From positions 108,322-172,321 of the forward strand of contig NZ_JAALDL010000012.1 in assembly GCF_011045095.1 (NCBI RefSeq): a stretch of 64,000 bases of DNA. The letters are read 5' to 3'. The DNA is from Grimontia sedimenti. Its GTDB lineage: Bacteria > Pseudomonadota > Gammaproteobacteria > Enterobacterales > Vibrionaceae. Shown here one piece after another: positions 31,226 through 41,184 of this stretch. The first letter of the stretch is position 1. Each line of letters starts with the position of its first letter. A program made the translations under genes and the position numbers. The notes below the pieces were generated by a model. That model saw only the letters and a list, made by a program, of their open reading frames with translations. It did no database searches and was not told the origin of the DNA.

Positions 31226-32944
31226 GTGGAAATGTTGTCAGGAGCCGACATGGTCGTTCGTTCGATGATCGACCAAGGCGTAAAACATATATTTGGGTAT
31301 CCGGGCGGATCGGTTTTGGATATCTATGATGCACTGCATGAGAAAAGCGATATCGAGCACGTTCTCGTTCGCCATGAACAAGCAGCCGTTCACATGGCCG
31401 ATGGCTATGCCCGTGCAACCGGCGAAGTCGGTGTTGTACTGGTGACTTCAGGTCCAGGCGCAACCAACGCCATTACCGGTATCGCGACCGCGTATTACGA
31501 TTCAGTTCCAATGGTGGTTTTGTCCGGTCAGGTTATGAGTAACCTGATTGGTAACGATGCTTTCCAGGAATGTGACATGGTGGGTGTCTCTCGCCCTATC
31601 GTAAAACACAGCTTTTTGGTGAAAAACACCGAAGACATTCCAAAAATCATCAAGAAAGCTTTCTATTTGGCATCAACCGGCCGCCCAGGCCCTGTGGTTG
31701 TCGACCTGCCAAAAGACATGCTGAACCCAGCAAACAAGTTCCCTTACGAGTACCCGGAAAGCATGTCCATGCGTTCTTACAACCCAACAACAACGGGTCA
31801 TAAAGGACAAATTAAGCGCGGCTTGAAAGCCCTGCTTGAAGCGAAAAAACCGGTACTGTACATCGGCGGCGGCTCCATCATTTCCGAGTGTGGCGAGCAA
31901 ATTAAAACGCTGGCAGATACACTGAATATTCCTGTTATCAGTACACTGATGGGCCTTGGTGCTTATCCGGGTACAGGTGACAAATCGCTGGGCATGCTGG
32001 GCATGCACGGCACGTACGAAGCCAATATGGCGATGCACAATGCGGATCTGATCTTTGGTATTGGTGTCCGTTTCGATGACCGTACGACAAATAACCTCGA
32101 GAAATACTGTCCAAATGCTAAGGTCATGCACATCGACATTGACCCATCGAGCATTTCAAAAACCGTTTCGGCTGACATCCCCATCGTCGGCTCAGCAGAC
32201 GTGGTACTGAACACCATGCTGAAGATCCTGACCGAGCAGGGCGGCACGAACGATGAAGCTGCGCTGGACGCATGGTGGAACAACATCAACGTATGGCGCG
32301 AACGTAAGTGTTTGGCGTACGAAACGAATAACGAACGCATCAAGCCGCAGCAAGCGATTGAAGCGGTCTACAAGCTCACCAATGGTGATGCATACGTGGC
32401 ATCGGATGTTGGCCAGCACCAGATGTTTGCTGCGCTTTACTACCCGTTTGATAAGCCACGTCGCTGGATCAACTCCGGTGGTCTCGGCACCATGGGCTTC
32501 GGTTTGCCAGCTGCGATGGGTGTGAAATTCGCAATCCCTGATGCAGAAGTGCTGTGTGTGACCGGTGACGGCAGTATCCAGATGAATATCCAGGAGCTGT
32601 CGACGGCACTGCAATACGACATCCCCGTCAAAATTATCAACCTCAACAACCGCTTCCTCGGCATGGTGAAGCAGTGGCAGGACATGATTTATCAAGGTCG
32701 TCACTCTCACTCTTACATGGATTCGGTGCCTGATTTCGCTGCGATTGCAGAAGCTTACGGTCACGTAGGTATTCGCATCAGCGATCCGGCTCAGCTGGAA
32801 AGCGAGCTGGCACGTGGTTTGGCGATGAAAGACAAACTGGTCTTCTTCGACATCAGCGTGGATGAAACAGAGCACGTTTATCCAATGCAGGTGCGTGGTG
32901 GTGCAATGAATGAAATGTGGTTGAGCAAGACGGAGAGAACATAA
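31226..32944 (+). CDS. ilvI: Acetolactate synthase III large subunit
   Basis: 572 residues from the GTG at 31226, preceded by GGAGG with 6-nt spacing; the open frame back to 31205 runs through this ribosome site. ThDP/FAD enzyme condensing pyruvate for valine/leucine/isoleucine. Catalytic Glu in [23 protein letters not shown]-region [11 protein letters not shown], and ThDP motif [14 protein letters not shown]...LNN. Length fits E. coli IlvI (574). Stop and ilvH start overlap by 1 nt (TAATG). Confidence 0.96.
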   Translation: MEMLSGADMVVRSMIDQGVKHIFGYPGGSVLDIYDALHEKSDIEHVLVRHEQAAVHMADGYARATGEVGVVLVTSGPGATNAITGIATAYYDSVPMVVLSGQVMSNLIGNDAFQECDMVGVSRPIVKHSFLVKNTEDIPKIIKKAFYLASTGRPGPVVVDLPKDMLNPANKFPYEYPESMSMRSYNPTTTGHKGQIKRGLKALLEAKKPVLYIGGGSIISECGEQIKTLADTLNIPVISTLMGLGAYPGTGDKSLGMLGMHGTYEANMAMHNADLIFGIGVRFDDRTTNNLEKYCPNAKVMHIDIDPSSISKTVSADIPIVGSADVVLNTMLKILTEQGGTNDEAALDAWWNNINVWRERKCLAYETNNERIKPQQAIEAVYKLTNGDAYVASDVGQHQMFAALYYPFDKPRRWINSGGLGTMGFGLPAAMGVKFAIPDAEVLCVTGDGSIQMNIQELSTALQYDIPVKIINLNNRFLGMVKQWQDMIYQGRHSHSYMDSVPDFAAIAEAYGHVGIRISDPAQLESELARGLAMKDKLVFFDISVDETEHVYPMQVRGGAMNEMWLSKTERT

Positions 32945-33441
32945 TGCGCAGTATTGTATCGATTTTGATGGAAAACGAACCGGGCGCATTGTCTCGCGTA
33001 GTTGGCCTGTTTTCACAGCGTGGCTACAACATTGAATCCCTGACGGTTTCCCCGACAGACGATCCAACGCTGTCTCGTTTGAACATCACGACCACCGTGG
33101 TTAAGGCGTCAGAGCGCGAGCAGATTGAGAAACAACTGCACAAGCTGATTGACGTACTGAAAGTAAGTAATGTGACCGAGTCAGAGCACATTGAGCGTGA
33201 ACTGGCGATGGTGAAAGTGAAAGCGAGCGGCTTTGCCCGTGCAGAAGTCAAACGCACTGCTGACATCTTCCGTGGCCAGATTGTGGATGTGACTAACTCG
33301 CTTTACACCGTGCAGATTGCAGGCTCAAGCGACAAGATTGAAGCCTTCATCGCAGCGATGAAAGATGTCACTGACATCATTGAAGTCGCACGCAGCGGTG
33401 TGGTGGGTATTGCTCGTGGTGAGCGCGCACTGCGTCAGTAA
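32944..33441 (+). CDS. ilvH: Acetolactate synthase III small (regulatory) subunit
   Basis: 165 residues from the ATG at 32944 ([20 protein letters not shown]). ACT domain at the N-terminus confers valine feedback inhibition; NIESLTVSPTDDPTLSRLNI is diagnostic. The 5'-extended frame to 32917 lies inside ilvI and is not used. Confidence 0.96.
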   Translation: MRSIVSILMENEPGALSRVVGLFSQRGYNIESLTVSPTDDPTLSRLNITTTVVKASEREQIEKQLHKLIDVLKVSNVTESEHIERELAMVKVKASGFARAEVKRTADIFRGQIVDVTNSLYTVQIAGSSDKIEAFIAAMKDVTDIIEVARSGVVGIARGERALRQ

Positions 33442-33461
33442 AACTGACAGCGAGTCTCAGA

Positions 33462-33492
33462 AAAAGCCGATGGTGAAAGCCGTCGGTTTTTT
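33462..33492 (+). terminator. ilvIH terminator
   Basis: AAAAGCCGA...TCGGTTTTTTT, 20 nt past the ilvH stop. Confidence 0.75.
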
Positions 33493-33598
33493 TATGTCTG
33501 ATGGGCTGGCAGGAGATGCTCTCAACTTGTGACTTTCTGCCCAAAATGTATACTTCCGGGGTGCAAGAAAAACAAAATAAACCCAAGAGAAAGTCGTT

Positions 33599-33751
33599 GT
33601 GTTGCAAACCATCAATAAGTATTTGGTGAGAGTGACAACCGTGTCTCTGGCTGTCCTGACGATTAAGGTTGGCTGGATTTATCTGGTGCCGATGGCGGTA
33701 CTGATGAACACTCACCGCAATGAGCTGGTTCCATCCAGATTTAAGAAATGA
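33599..33751 (+). CDS. Small hydrophobic protein, about 50 residues, unknown
   Basis: GTG (33599) or adjacent TTG start with AAGAGAAAG upstream; ends in TGA at 33751. The product has one hydrophobic segment (TTVSLAVLTIKVGWIYLVP, about residues 13-31), then a basic polar tail ending PSRFKK, as in many small single-TM proteins. It is preceded by the ilvH terminator, so would have its own promoter. The stop codon abuts the end of a MITE. I do not recognise the family; coding status rests on reading-frame character only. Confidence 0.4.
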   Translation: MLQTINKYLVRVTTVSLAVLTIKVGWIYLVPMAVLMNTHRNELVPSRFKK

Positions 33752-33912
33752 TACCAATCGTAGTAAATATCTGCTCATCCTAGCTTGTTAAAATGCTCAA
33801 TAACTGCGTTAAAAAATTTGATTGTAGAATAACTACTTATCGAAATTTTTCGCCTTGTTCTCGAGCATTTTTCCTACGCTATTTCTGAGCAGCTACCTAC
33901 TGTGATTGGTAT
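33751..33912. mobile_element. Vibrio-type MITE, 162 bp, ATACCAATC termini
   Basis: Perfect 9-bp terminal inverted repeats ATACCAATC/GATTGGTAT, extending imperfectly over ~27 bp (..AGTA...CTGCTCA). Internally AAAATGCTC...GAGCATTTT and AAATTT...AAATTT blocks also pair, so the whole element can fold into one long hairpin. No ORF. I recognise this as the type of palindromic repeat common in Vibrio and relatives. It sits between the small ORF and the pykF terminator. Confidence 0.82.
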
Positions 33913-33926
33913 AAAAGCCCAAAGAA

Positions 33927-33957
33927 ACAAAAAAGGAGCCAATCGGCTCCTTTTTTT
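33927..33957 (-). terminator. pykF terminator
   Basis: Minus-strand AAGGAGCC-GATT-GGCTCCTTTTTT, 19 nt past the pykF stop; T runs on both sides make it bidirectional. Confidence 0.88.
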
Positions 33958-33975
33958 ATGCTCGGTACGGTTCGA

Positions 33976-35388
33976 TTACAGAACGTGTACAGATGCAGTG
34001 TTAGTAGTACCAGAAGCAACCAGTGCACCTGAAACCATAACAACGATGTCGCCTTTCGCAGCCAGACCTGACTCCAGAGCGATTTCTTTACCACGACGGT
34101 AGAACTCGTCAGTGTTCTCGAACTGGTCAACAACCACTGAAGTCACGCCTTTGCTCAGGCAAAGTTGTGCAGCAGTTTTCTCGTTGATGGTGACAGCGAT
34201 GATGTTTGCAGTTGGGAAGTACTTGCGGATAGAACGCGCAGACTTACCAGCTTCAGTAGCAACAACGATCAGAGGAGCACCCAGCTTCTCAGCGGTGTCT
34301 ACTGCGCCTTTACATACTGCTTCAGTGATACGCAGGCGAGAGCTGTCCAGACGTGAGCCCAGTTCTGCTTTCAGTACTGCATCAGTACGCTTCGCGATTT
34401 GCGCCATGATAGTCACAGCTTCAACTGGGTATTTACCCTTCGCCGTTTCACCAGACAGCATCACTGCGTCAGTGCCATCCATGATCGCGTTCGCAACGTC
34501 ACCCGCTTCTGCGCGAGTTGGACGTGGGTTCTTGATCATTGAATCCAGCATTTGCGTTGCAGTGATAACCACTTTACGTGCGCGGTTACATTTCTCGATC
34601 ATCATCTTCTGAGCGAAGATAACTTCTTCTGCTGGGATTTCTACACCCAGGTCGCCACGTGCAACCATGATGCCGTCAGACAGCTCCAGGATCTCGTCGA
34701 AGTTATCAACGCCTTCCTGGTTTTCGATTTTAGAGATGATTTGGATGTTCTCGCCGCCGTTTGCAGCCAGAAGATCACGGATTTCTTTAACGTCAGACGC
34801 TTTACGGATGAAAGAAGCTGCGATGAAGTCAACGCCTTGCTCACAACCGAATACCAGGTCACCCTTGTCTTTTTCAGACAGCGCAGGCAGGTTTACAGAA
34901 ACGCCTGGCAGGTTAACGCCTTTGTTTTCACCCAGGTCACCGTTGTTCAGTACTTTACAGATAACGTCTGTTTCTGTGGTTTCCAGTACTTCCATCTCGA
35001 TCAGACCGTCGTCAACCAGGATAGTGTTGCCAACAGTCAGGTCTTTTGCGAAACCTTGGTAAGTCACTGCAACGCGCTCTGCGTTACCTACTACTGAAGC
35101 GTCAGTAGTGAAAGTGAAAGTTTGACCTGCAACCAGAGAAACATCGTTGCCGCCTTCCAGTTTGATGGTGCGGATTTCAGGACCTTTGGTATCCAGCAGG
35201 ATAGCCAGTTGCTTGCCAGTGTTTTCCATTACCTGACGTAGGTTAGAGATGCGCGTGCCGTGCTCAGCGAAGTCGCCGTGTGAGAAGTTCAGGCGCATTA
35301 CGTTCATGCCTGCTTCTGCCAGCTTGGTCAGCATCTCTACTGATTCGGTTTTTGGTCCAATCGTACAAACGATTTTGGTCTTTTTCAT
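33976..35388 (-). CDS. pykF: Pyruvate kinase I
   Basis: 470 residues. Converts PEP + ADP to pyruvate + [19 protein letters not shown] start, [12 protein letters not shown], catalytic lysine/metal site [18 protein letters not shown]...[34 protein letters not shown], and C-terminal allosteric domain. Fits the PykF (type I) subgroup in length and sequence. High expression is likely: codon use is strongly biased. Confidence 0.96.
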   Translation of the reverse strand: MKKTKIVCTIGPKTESVEMLTKLAEAGMNVMRLNFSHGDFAEHGTRISNLRQVMENTGKQLAILLDTKGPEIRTIKLEGGNDVSLVAGQTFTFTTDASVVGNAERVAVTYQGFAKDLTVGNTILVDDGLIEMEVLETTETDVICKVLNNGDLGENKGVNLPGVSVNLPALSEKDKGDLVFGCEQGVDFIAASFIRKASDVKEIRDLLAANGGENIQIISKIENQEGVDNFDEILELSDGIMVARGDLGVEIPAEEVIFAQKMMIEKCNRARKVVITATQMLDSMIKNPRPTRAEAGDVANAIMDGTDAVMLSGETAKGKYPVEAVTIMAQIAKRTDAVLKAELGSRLDSSRLRITEAVCKGAVDTAEKLGAPLIVVATEAGKSARSIRKYFPTANIIAVTINEKTAAQLCLSKGVTSVVVDQFENTDEFYRRGKEIALESGLAAKGDIVVMVSGALVASGTTNTASVHVL

Positions 35389-36032
35389 GTAGGGTTCTCT
35401 CCGGTCGAACTTTTACTACCCAAGGGATAAATGTCGCTGTAGTCACGTTATCCAGATGCTTGAGTTTTGTAATAAAACAACAAGCTACTGTGTGATGAGC
35501 GGCAACATTGCCATGTGCTCTTACAGCGTTAATACAGGTTCATGCCACGTAATTGTGTTGTCCAAACGTGGGTTCGTTTGGACAACACAACTCATCCATG
35601 AAAGCGGACACAAGTATACATGCTTTATGTGGCGGAAATTTGATCGCAGGCAATGGAAAAAGGGTTATTCGCACCTTCCTGCCATCTTCCACTCAAATGA
35701 TACAGTGTTACGCCTACTTTCAGGGCCGTAAATTTACCACATATTATTTGCTAGATCACTAATCGGTAACGAATAGATAAAGAGCAATGAACATTGATCT
35801 GCATTGGGTTGAAAGCGTTATTGTATGGCTAGTTGTGCGGACATATTGGCTGACTATTTTTGAAAAAAAATGACAATACACCACCCAGCGCTCTGAGGTT
35901 TTCAAGGTTTTTTCATCAACTCATGGATCTATGTCTCGCAATGACTATGCAGGTATTAAACAAAGTGTGGTCTGTTGGCGGAATTTTGCGACAATGTTTC
36001 CATCAATTCATACGAAGGAAAATTTGCCTCTG
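35389..36032. promoter_or_regulatory. Intergenic region between pykF and the GGDEF gene, with a 14-bp perfect palindrome
   Basis: 644 bp containing the two divergent promoters. The notable element is GTGTTGTCCAAACG-TGGGTT-CGTTTGGACAACAC at 35555-35588: 14-bp perfect arms, 6-nt loop, no T run on either strand, 167 bp upstream of the pykF ATG. The remainder is AT-rich, with no ORF I believe. Confidence 0.55.
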
Positions 36033-37472
36033 ATGCATTTGCTTCGGTTATGCCGATTCGTCTGTAGCGTTGTGGTATTTGCACTGGGTATGGCCCAGTC
36101 GGTTGCGTTGGCTGAAACGGATAAAGACACCATCATCGTGACGAATTCTCATAGCTGGAAGCCTTTTGCCTTCTCGGAAAATGGTATTCCCAAGGGACTG
36201 TTAGTTGATTACTGGAAGCTTTTTTCAGAGATCAATAACACCCCGGTAGAATTTGCTCTCTCGGATTGGAACGACTCTCTGATCGCCATGCAAGAAGGCG
36301 GGCGCAAAGTTCATGGCGGCTTGCTCTACTCTGAATCTCGTGATGAATACCTCGATTACGTCCTGCCTCTGTTCGAAATCTCCACCACGCTTTATGTAGT
36401 CAATGACAGCGAAGAGCTGAAAACGCAAGGTGTTCTGCCAGGTATGGTCGTTGGTGTTGTGCGTGGTGGCTACGAGGAAGAGTTTCTGAAGACTCGCTAT
36501 CCGTTAGTCTCTACCATGGGGTTTGATAACAATGCAGCGCTTATTCAGGCGGCACGTGAAGGCAAAATAAAGCGCATGTTGGTGGATACTCAAGTGGCGA
36601 CTTATTACCTGCTGCAACAGGACAATCCTAACCGCTTTGTGCCGATTGACCGCATGTACCAAAAAATGCTGTATGCCGCCGTGCCAGCAGGAAATGAACT
36701 CCTGCTTCAAGAAGTCGAAAGCGGAATCAAAAATATCCCACCTCACGAAATTGATCGCATCAAACAAAAATGGCTCAACACCAGTAAAACCACTCAGATT
36801 CCTGATTGGTTCTGGCCACTGGTGGGCTCCGTATTGTTTCTTGGTACGGTCAGTTACATCATCTTGCTAAAGCAGGCCGTACACCGAAAAACCCGTGCTT
36901 TGAAAGCGTTGAACAGTAAGCTGGAAGAATATGCGTTTACCGACTCTCTGACCGGACTCATGAACCGCCGTGGCCTGGACAGAAACTTCGCCAGCAAACG
37001 GGTGAACAGCATGCTAAAACGTGGCCAATTGGGGGTGTTGATGCTTGATGTGGACCACTTCAAGCAAATCAACGATAAGTACGGTCACCTGAAAGGGGAT
37101 GAAGTGCTGAATAACCTTGGCAGGGCGCTGAACAATTACCTGCGTGAGGCGGTGGCAATCTCTCGCTTGGGAGGTGAAGAGTTCTGTTTATTGGTGCCAG
37201 CTGAGGATCTGCACGATCTGGAAGTGAATGCGGATTACGTCTGCCGGTTTATCGTGCCGCAGGCTTCACAGGAAGGGATAGGGCTTTCTGTCACTGCATC
37301 GGTGGGCGCATTGCTGGTAGACAAAGGTTGCAAAGATCCTTCTCTGGAAGCGCTGCTTCACCATGCAGACCGCTTGATGTATCAAGCTAAGGAAAATGGT
37401 CGGAATCGGGTCACGTTGGGTTCTCTGTCGAACCAGCAGCACCATAGATACACCAATCAGATAAGCGCTTAA
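36033..37472 (+). CDS. Periplasmic binding sensor-diguanylate cyclase
   Basis: About 479 residues from the ATG at 36033 (signal peptide ending QSVALA); upstream in-frame ATGs at 35994 and 35931 are less likely. A type-3 solute-binding sensor (IIVTNSHSWKPFAF..., VHGGLLYSESRDEYLDYVLP) precedes one TM helix (FWPLVGSVLFLGTVSYIILL) and a GGDEF domain (TDSLTGLMNRRGL, DVDHFKQINDKYGHLKGDEV, RLGGEEF, ADRLMYQAKENGRNRV). The active site is intact; no RxxD inhibitory site. Same architecture as the degenerate protein at 7932-9389. Overlaps the convergent PAS-GGDEF gene by 4 nt. Confidence 0.9.
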   Translation: MHLLRLCRFVCSVVVFALGMAQSVALAETDKDTIIVTNSHSWKPFAFSENGIPKGLLVDYWKLFSEINNTPVEFALSDWNDSLIAMQEGGRKVHGGLLYSESRDEYLDYVLPLFEISTTLYVVNDSEELKTQGVLPGMVVGVVRGGYEEEFLKTRYPLVSTMGFDNNAALIQAAREGKIKRMLVDTQVATYYLLQQDNPNRFVPIDRMYQKMLYAAVPAGNELLLQEVESGIKNIPPHEIDRIKQKWLNTSKTTQIPDWFWPLVGSVLFLGTVSYIILLKQAVHRKTRALKALNSKLEEYAFTDSLTGLMNRRGLDRNFASKRVNSMLKRGQLGVLMLDVDHFKQINDKYGHLKGDEVLNNLGRALNNYLREAVAISRLGGEEFCLLVPAEDLHDLEVNADYVCRFIVPQASQEGIGLSVTASVGALLVDKGCKDPSLEALLHHADRLMYQAKENGRNRVTLGSLSNQQHHRYTNQISA

Positions 37473-38371
37473 CCGACGTCTGGTTTATCTTCTGAAGACG
37501 CATCGTAATTGATCACGCGATTGCGTCCGGTCTTCTTCGCGATGTAGAGCGCTTCGTCAGCGCGCAGACTGGCCGTTAGAAAATCTTCTGTTGCCTCCAG
37601 CACTGTCGCCCCGATAGAAATTGTGCAGCCAATAGAAAGTGGCTGCGAGTTCGGGTGGCTGACTCTCACCTCACAGTCCTGCACTGCTACGCGGAGCCGC
37701 TCTAATCTTGTGGTGGCTTCGGTATGATTGTCAGCCCAAATCAGTAAAGCAAATTCTTCGCCACCCAAACGAAATGCGTATTCATCCGGCGCAGTGAAAT
37801 CTTCAATCTCCTGGGCAAAGCGGCGCAAAACCAAATCGCCCACGGGGTGGCCGAAGGTGTCATTGATACGTTTGAAGTGATCGATGTCGGCCATCGCAAG
37901 ATACTGGCGGCGTTGCTGGGCAGCATGGCGTTCACTGAACAAATCCAGAAGATAACGGCGATTATAGAGATTGGTGAGATCGTCGCGGTTTGCCATATCA
38001 CGCAAAGTACGCTCACGGCGGATTTGGTCGGTCACCACACTCACAAAGGTGCACATGGCTTTTTCGCCATACCAGTCAATCACCTTATCGGTGATCTCAG
38101 CGATCATTGGATTACCTTTTAAATCCATATGATTGATCACTTCAGGTGGTGTTGGGATCCCGGTTTCAATCGCGTGATTGTAGCGACGCTGAGCTTCAGG
38201 CCAGTGTTCTTCTTCAAAAAGGACACGAATAGAGGGCAGACTGAGCACATCCTCTGCGCAGGCCATTCCACTGAACTTTGCGAATGCGTTATTGGCATAC
38301 TTAGGGACAAAGTTAATATGTATGACGCAGGGATTCGGGTGGATGTCGAGTATGTCTTTAAAATCTGGCAT
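37469..38371 (-). CDS. PAS domain diguanylate cyclase
   Basis: 300 residues, soluble. N-terminal PAS (about 5-120: DIHPNPCVIHINFVPKYANNAF..., TFVSVVTDQIRRERTLRDMA) and GGDEF (RDDLTNLYNRRYLL, DIDHFKRINDTFGHPVGDLV, RLGGEEFALL, ADEALYIAKKTGRNRV). Intact active site, no RxxD I-site. Stops overlap tail to tail with the preceding gene (4 nt). The 260 bp upstream of its start holds no gene I can support. Confidence 0.9.
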   Translation of the reverse strand: MPDFKDILDIHPNPCVIHINFVPKYANNAFAKFSGMACAEDVLSLPSIRVLFEEEHWPEAQRRYNHAIETGIPTPPEVINHMDLKGNPMIAEITDKVIDWYGEKAMCTFVSVVTDQIRRERTLRDMANRDDLTNLYNRRYLLDLFSERHAAQQRRQYLAMADIDHFKRINDTFGHPVGDLVLRRFAQEIEDFTAPDEYAFRLGGEEFALLIWADNHTEATTRLERLRVAVQDCEVRVSHPNSQPLSIGCTISIGATVLEATEDFLTASLRADEALYIAKKTGRNRVINYDASSEDKPDVG

Positions 38372-38631
38372 CGCGTGGAGAAAGTGCTGGTCAATAATTT
38401 AATGTGAAAGTTATCACTTATCAGCGTGAAAACTGCGATGTATTTCAAGAATTTGGAATTGTTGCTCGGAACTAATCAATTGTGAATCATCTGTCTTACA
38501 TCTTTGTTAGTAGTGCAACGCAAAATTATCATCCTGCTCAATGATGGTCCTCCTTTCTCAAGACCTTGTTCGTGTGATGTTTTTACCCGAGACTGACTGA
38601 AAGGGGGCGTGCTTTGACAAAAAGCGTCCGG

Positions 38632-39366
38632 TTATTTCCCAAGACCTGCTTCTTTGAGCGATTGCAGTGTTATTTGCTTTCCGCCGGCCTCAAAACCAAA
38701 CAAGCCGCTTTCCTCTTCAGAAGGTAAAGCAAAGGGCGGCGCATCATGGACTAGCTGGAATTCCAGTAAGGTGTAAGGACGTTGCCATAACCACTCACGG
38801 TTACCGACTGCATGCAAGTCCGATTCTGGCTGTGGCTCATCAATGAAAGAATAAAAATAGAGAGTGAAGCCATAATCGGTAACAGGTTGGATGGATTTCA
38901 GCGTCAAACCAAGGCTTTCAGCCCATTTCTGCATAGCTCGATCGTCATGACAGCGAAGCGTGATGTGCGCCAGTGCAGCACCATTAGCAACCGGATGTGA
39001 GAGCGTTAGGTTCTCTTGCCTGTTACCTTCAAAGGTGGTTTGTAGTAACTCAACAATCAGCCCATTGGGATCTGACAAATGAGCAAGATAGCCAATGTCC
39101 TGAAACTGGCGCGGCGCGGAAACATCGATCCCCTGTGAGCGAAGCCAGTGGCAGGCGGCGTCCAAGTCCACCACAGTGATGCCGATTTTCCAAAAGCCAT
39201 CTGCAGGTGTGGGTTGGTAAAGGCTATCAGACGGAATAAAAGAGAGTGATGCGCTTTCACCTTCGAATCGCCAACCAGAGTCGGTCAATTGCATGCCGAG
39301 CACGTCCTGATAGAAAGCGTGAAGGCGCTCGTTAAGCTTTGCTTTGATGGTAATGTTGGTGAACAC
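38632..39366 (-). CDS. VOC (glyoxalase/bleomycin-resistance) superfamily protein
   Basis: 244 residues from a GTG at 39366 with GGAAGGA 4 nt upstream; the open frame extends to a GTG at 39564, but the extra 66 residues do not look like a domain. Two VOC modules: FTNITIKAKLNERLHAFYQDVLGMQL ... GLIVELLQTTFEG and ALAHITLRCHDDRAMQKWAESLGLTL ... TLLEFQLVHD. Metal ligands (Glu at VELL and FEFQ-like positions) are plausible, but substrate is unknown. Confidence 0.75.
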   Translation of the reverse strand: MFTNITIKAKLNERLHAFYQDVLGMQLTDSGWRFEGESASLSFIPSDSLYQPTPADGFWKIGITVVDLDAACHWLRSQGIDVSAPRQFQDIGYLAHLSDPNGLIVELLQTTFEGNRQENLTLSHPVANGAALAHITLRCHDDRAMQKWAESLGLTLKSIQPVTDYGFTLYFYSFIDEPQPESDLHAVGNREWLWQRPYTLLEFQLVHDAPPFALPSEEESGLFGFEAGGKQITLQSLKEAGLGK

Positions 39367-39596
39367 GTATTCCTTCCCCGTTCTCAGTGCGTTCTTATCC
39401 CCATATATGGGGATATCCCATTGTTGCTGCTTCGAAGGGGAAAAGTGTGATGAAAAAAGCGTGAATTTGGGTAGCAACCAATGATCAGTGGGTAAATTTG
39501 CCAACAACGTCCCGTCCGACTGCTGATAGGATTGCAAATACACATTGAAATGTATCAAGATCACGACAAATGAGTTTTGGAATAGAAATCACATTC

Positions 39597-40235
39597 ATGC
39601 TTAAAGCCACAGCACTCCTTTTTACAATGCTTACCCTTATCGGGTGTTCGAAAGAGAAAGACGGCAACGTGTTTCTAGAGCGTTGTTTTGTGGATCGCGA
39701 ATACAGTTTTGAGTGTGATGGTGTGAGCTTTACTGCGCTGTCGGGATTAATTGAAAAAGCCACCGAACAAGAGGTTGTCGTCAGGGTAGAAAAAGAGTCC
39801 ATCACACTGTCCAACCCCTCAGGCTTTGAGGCGTTGGCGAACGTCGATGTGGCTTACCTGAAAAACCTTTCCATCAAATTCTCAGGCACGGTAAAGGAAG
39901 CAACCTGGATCCAGAAGAGCTTTGATATCGAAAATCCACGGATTGACTGGTTTGAAATGCCAGACAAAGCGCATATCGCCAACATACGTAAAGAACGAAA
40001 AGTTCGTGCAGCAATGTTGGATGCACGCGGTGGTGAAGATGAAGCCTATCAATACTGCGCGGCACAGGCGGAAAGCTTTTATGGTGCCGATTGTGGGTTC
40101 GACCAAAGCTTTGAGTCGGTATGGAACAAAGACACTCTGTTCACCACGGTGAGTTGCAGAGGAGAAAGCGGTAAGAAAACACGCTTTAAGTGCAGCACCT
40201 ACGACGGCATGACCGTTCTCGAATCTTATTGGTAA
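39597..40235 (+). CDS. Putative lipoprotein of unknown function
   Basis: 212 residues from the ATG at 39597. Lipoprotein signal with lipobox LIGC (Cys17). The mature part has at least six cysteines (ERCFVDREYSFECDG, QYCAAQAESFYGADCGF, VSCRGESGKKTRFKCST), suggesting disulfides in the periplasm. Not recognised as a family. Convergent with the binding protein at 40265. Confidence 0.65.
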   Translation: MLKATALLFTMLTLIGCSKEKDGNVFLERCFVDREYSFECDGVSFTALSGLIEKATEQEVVVRVEKESITLSNPSGFEALANVDVAYLKNLSIKFSGTVKEATWIQKSFDIENPRIDWFEMPDKAHIANIRKERKVRAAMLDARGGEDEAYQYCAAQAESFYGADCGFDQSFESVWNKDTLFTTVSCRGESGKKTRFKCSTYDGMTVLESYW

Positions 40236-40264
40236 TCATCCAAAAATATCTGCTGGCTTACGGA

Positions 40265-41029
40265 CTAATACCCAAGATCTGAATACCGGCGGATGATTTC
40301 TCCATACTTGCCCGACGCTTTTACCTGATCCAATGCCGCTTGCCAGCGTGTGATTTCTTCTTCTGGCGTGTCTTTTGAAAACGCAATATAAAGCTGGATA
40401 TTAAACAGTTCTACGCCCGTGTTCTGGAGGCTCTCCGCATCGATACTGCTTTTTTGCATCAAGGGTTTGTAGGCAAACTCCCCAATCGGTGCCAAATCTC
40501 CCCGGCCCATCACTAACATGGAAAATGCCTGAATCGGGGAATTGGTAATATAGAGATTGTTAAAGTCTTGATTCTGAAGAAATTCTGTTTCCGGAAAGCC
40601 ACGAGTGACTAGAATCGCGTTTGCTTCCCGCGCGTCTTCCAGTGACTGGATGTTGATGTCGCTGTCTTTATGGCGATAGAACGTGATTCTGTCTTCCACC
40701 AAGGGGCCAACCCATTTAAACAAGGGTTCCCGTTCTGGTGTGCGGCTCATTGAAAACAAAATGCGGTTGGATTTTCGTTTGGTTTCTTTGTAAGCGCGGG
40801 CCCAAGGAAGCATCTCAATATCGTCAGGATGCCCGACGATGGCAAAGACTTCACGTATGATATCCACAGATAATCCATTTAACTCGCCATTTTCCACATA
40901 ACCAAACGGCGCAAAATCTTCCGTCATGACAGTGAACGTTTGGGATGTTGCTGGCTGGCTGACTATCAGCAGCAGTGCGAAAAGGCATCGAATGGCGTAG
41001 GTTAACAACGACTTACCCGGGATATTCAT
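40265..41029 (-). CDS. Periplasmic amino-acid-type solute-binding protein
   Basis: 254 residues, signal peptide ending PATSQ, then a type-3 solute-binding domain (FTVMTEDFAPFGYVENGELNG, SMSRTPEREPLFKWVGPL, YIAFSKDTPEEEITRWQAAL). No ABC permease or ATPase is nearby, so it may be a stand-alone sensor or scavenging protein; it resembles the sensor halves of the two binding-protein/GGDEF fusions in this window. Confidence 0.82.
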   Translation of the reverse strand: MNIPGKSLLTYAIRCLFALLLIVSQPATSQTFTVMTEDFAPFGYVENGELNGLSVDIIREVFAIVGHPDDIEMLPWARAYKETKRKSNRILFSMSRTPEREPLFKWVGPLVEDRITFYRHKDSDINIQSLEDAREANAILVTRGFPETEFLQNQDFNNLYITNSPIQAFSMLVMGRGDLAPIGEFAYKPLMQKSSIDAESLQNTGVELFNIQLYIAFSKDTPEEEITRWQAALDQVKASGKYGEIIRRYSDLGY

Positions 41030-41184
41030 TCCTTCACCTGATTTTACAGCTCGTTACGTATCTTTGTGTTGGTACGTTTAAGTTTACTCAAGACGGTTGC
41101 TTGCCTGTGTTTATTTCCGCTGAATCTCAATAGTGAACTTGGTTGCACCAACATGTCGCATAATGGGTGTCTAAGAAATTGATA

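Noticed and set aside
32192-33067. 291-residue minus-strand frame
   Set aside because: Antisense to ilvI/ilvH with His/Val/Cys-rich shadow composition.
33377-33778. 133-residue minus-strand frame across ilvH end
   Set aside because: Runs over the ilvH 3' end, its terminator and into the MITE; His/Gln/Arg-rich shadow.
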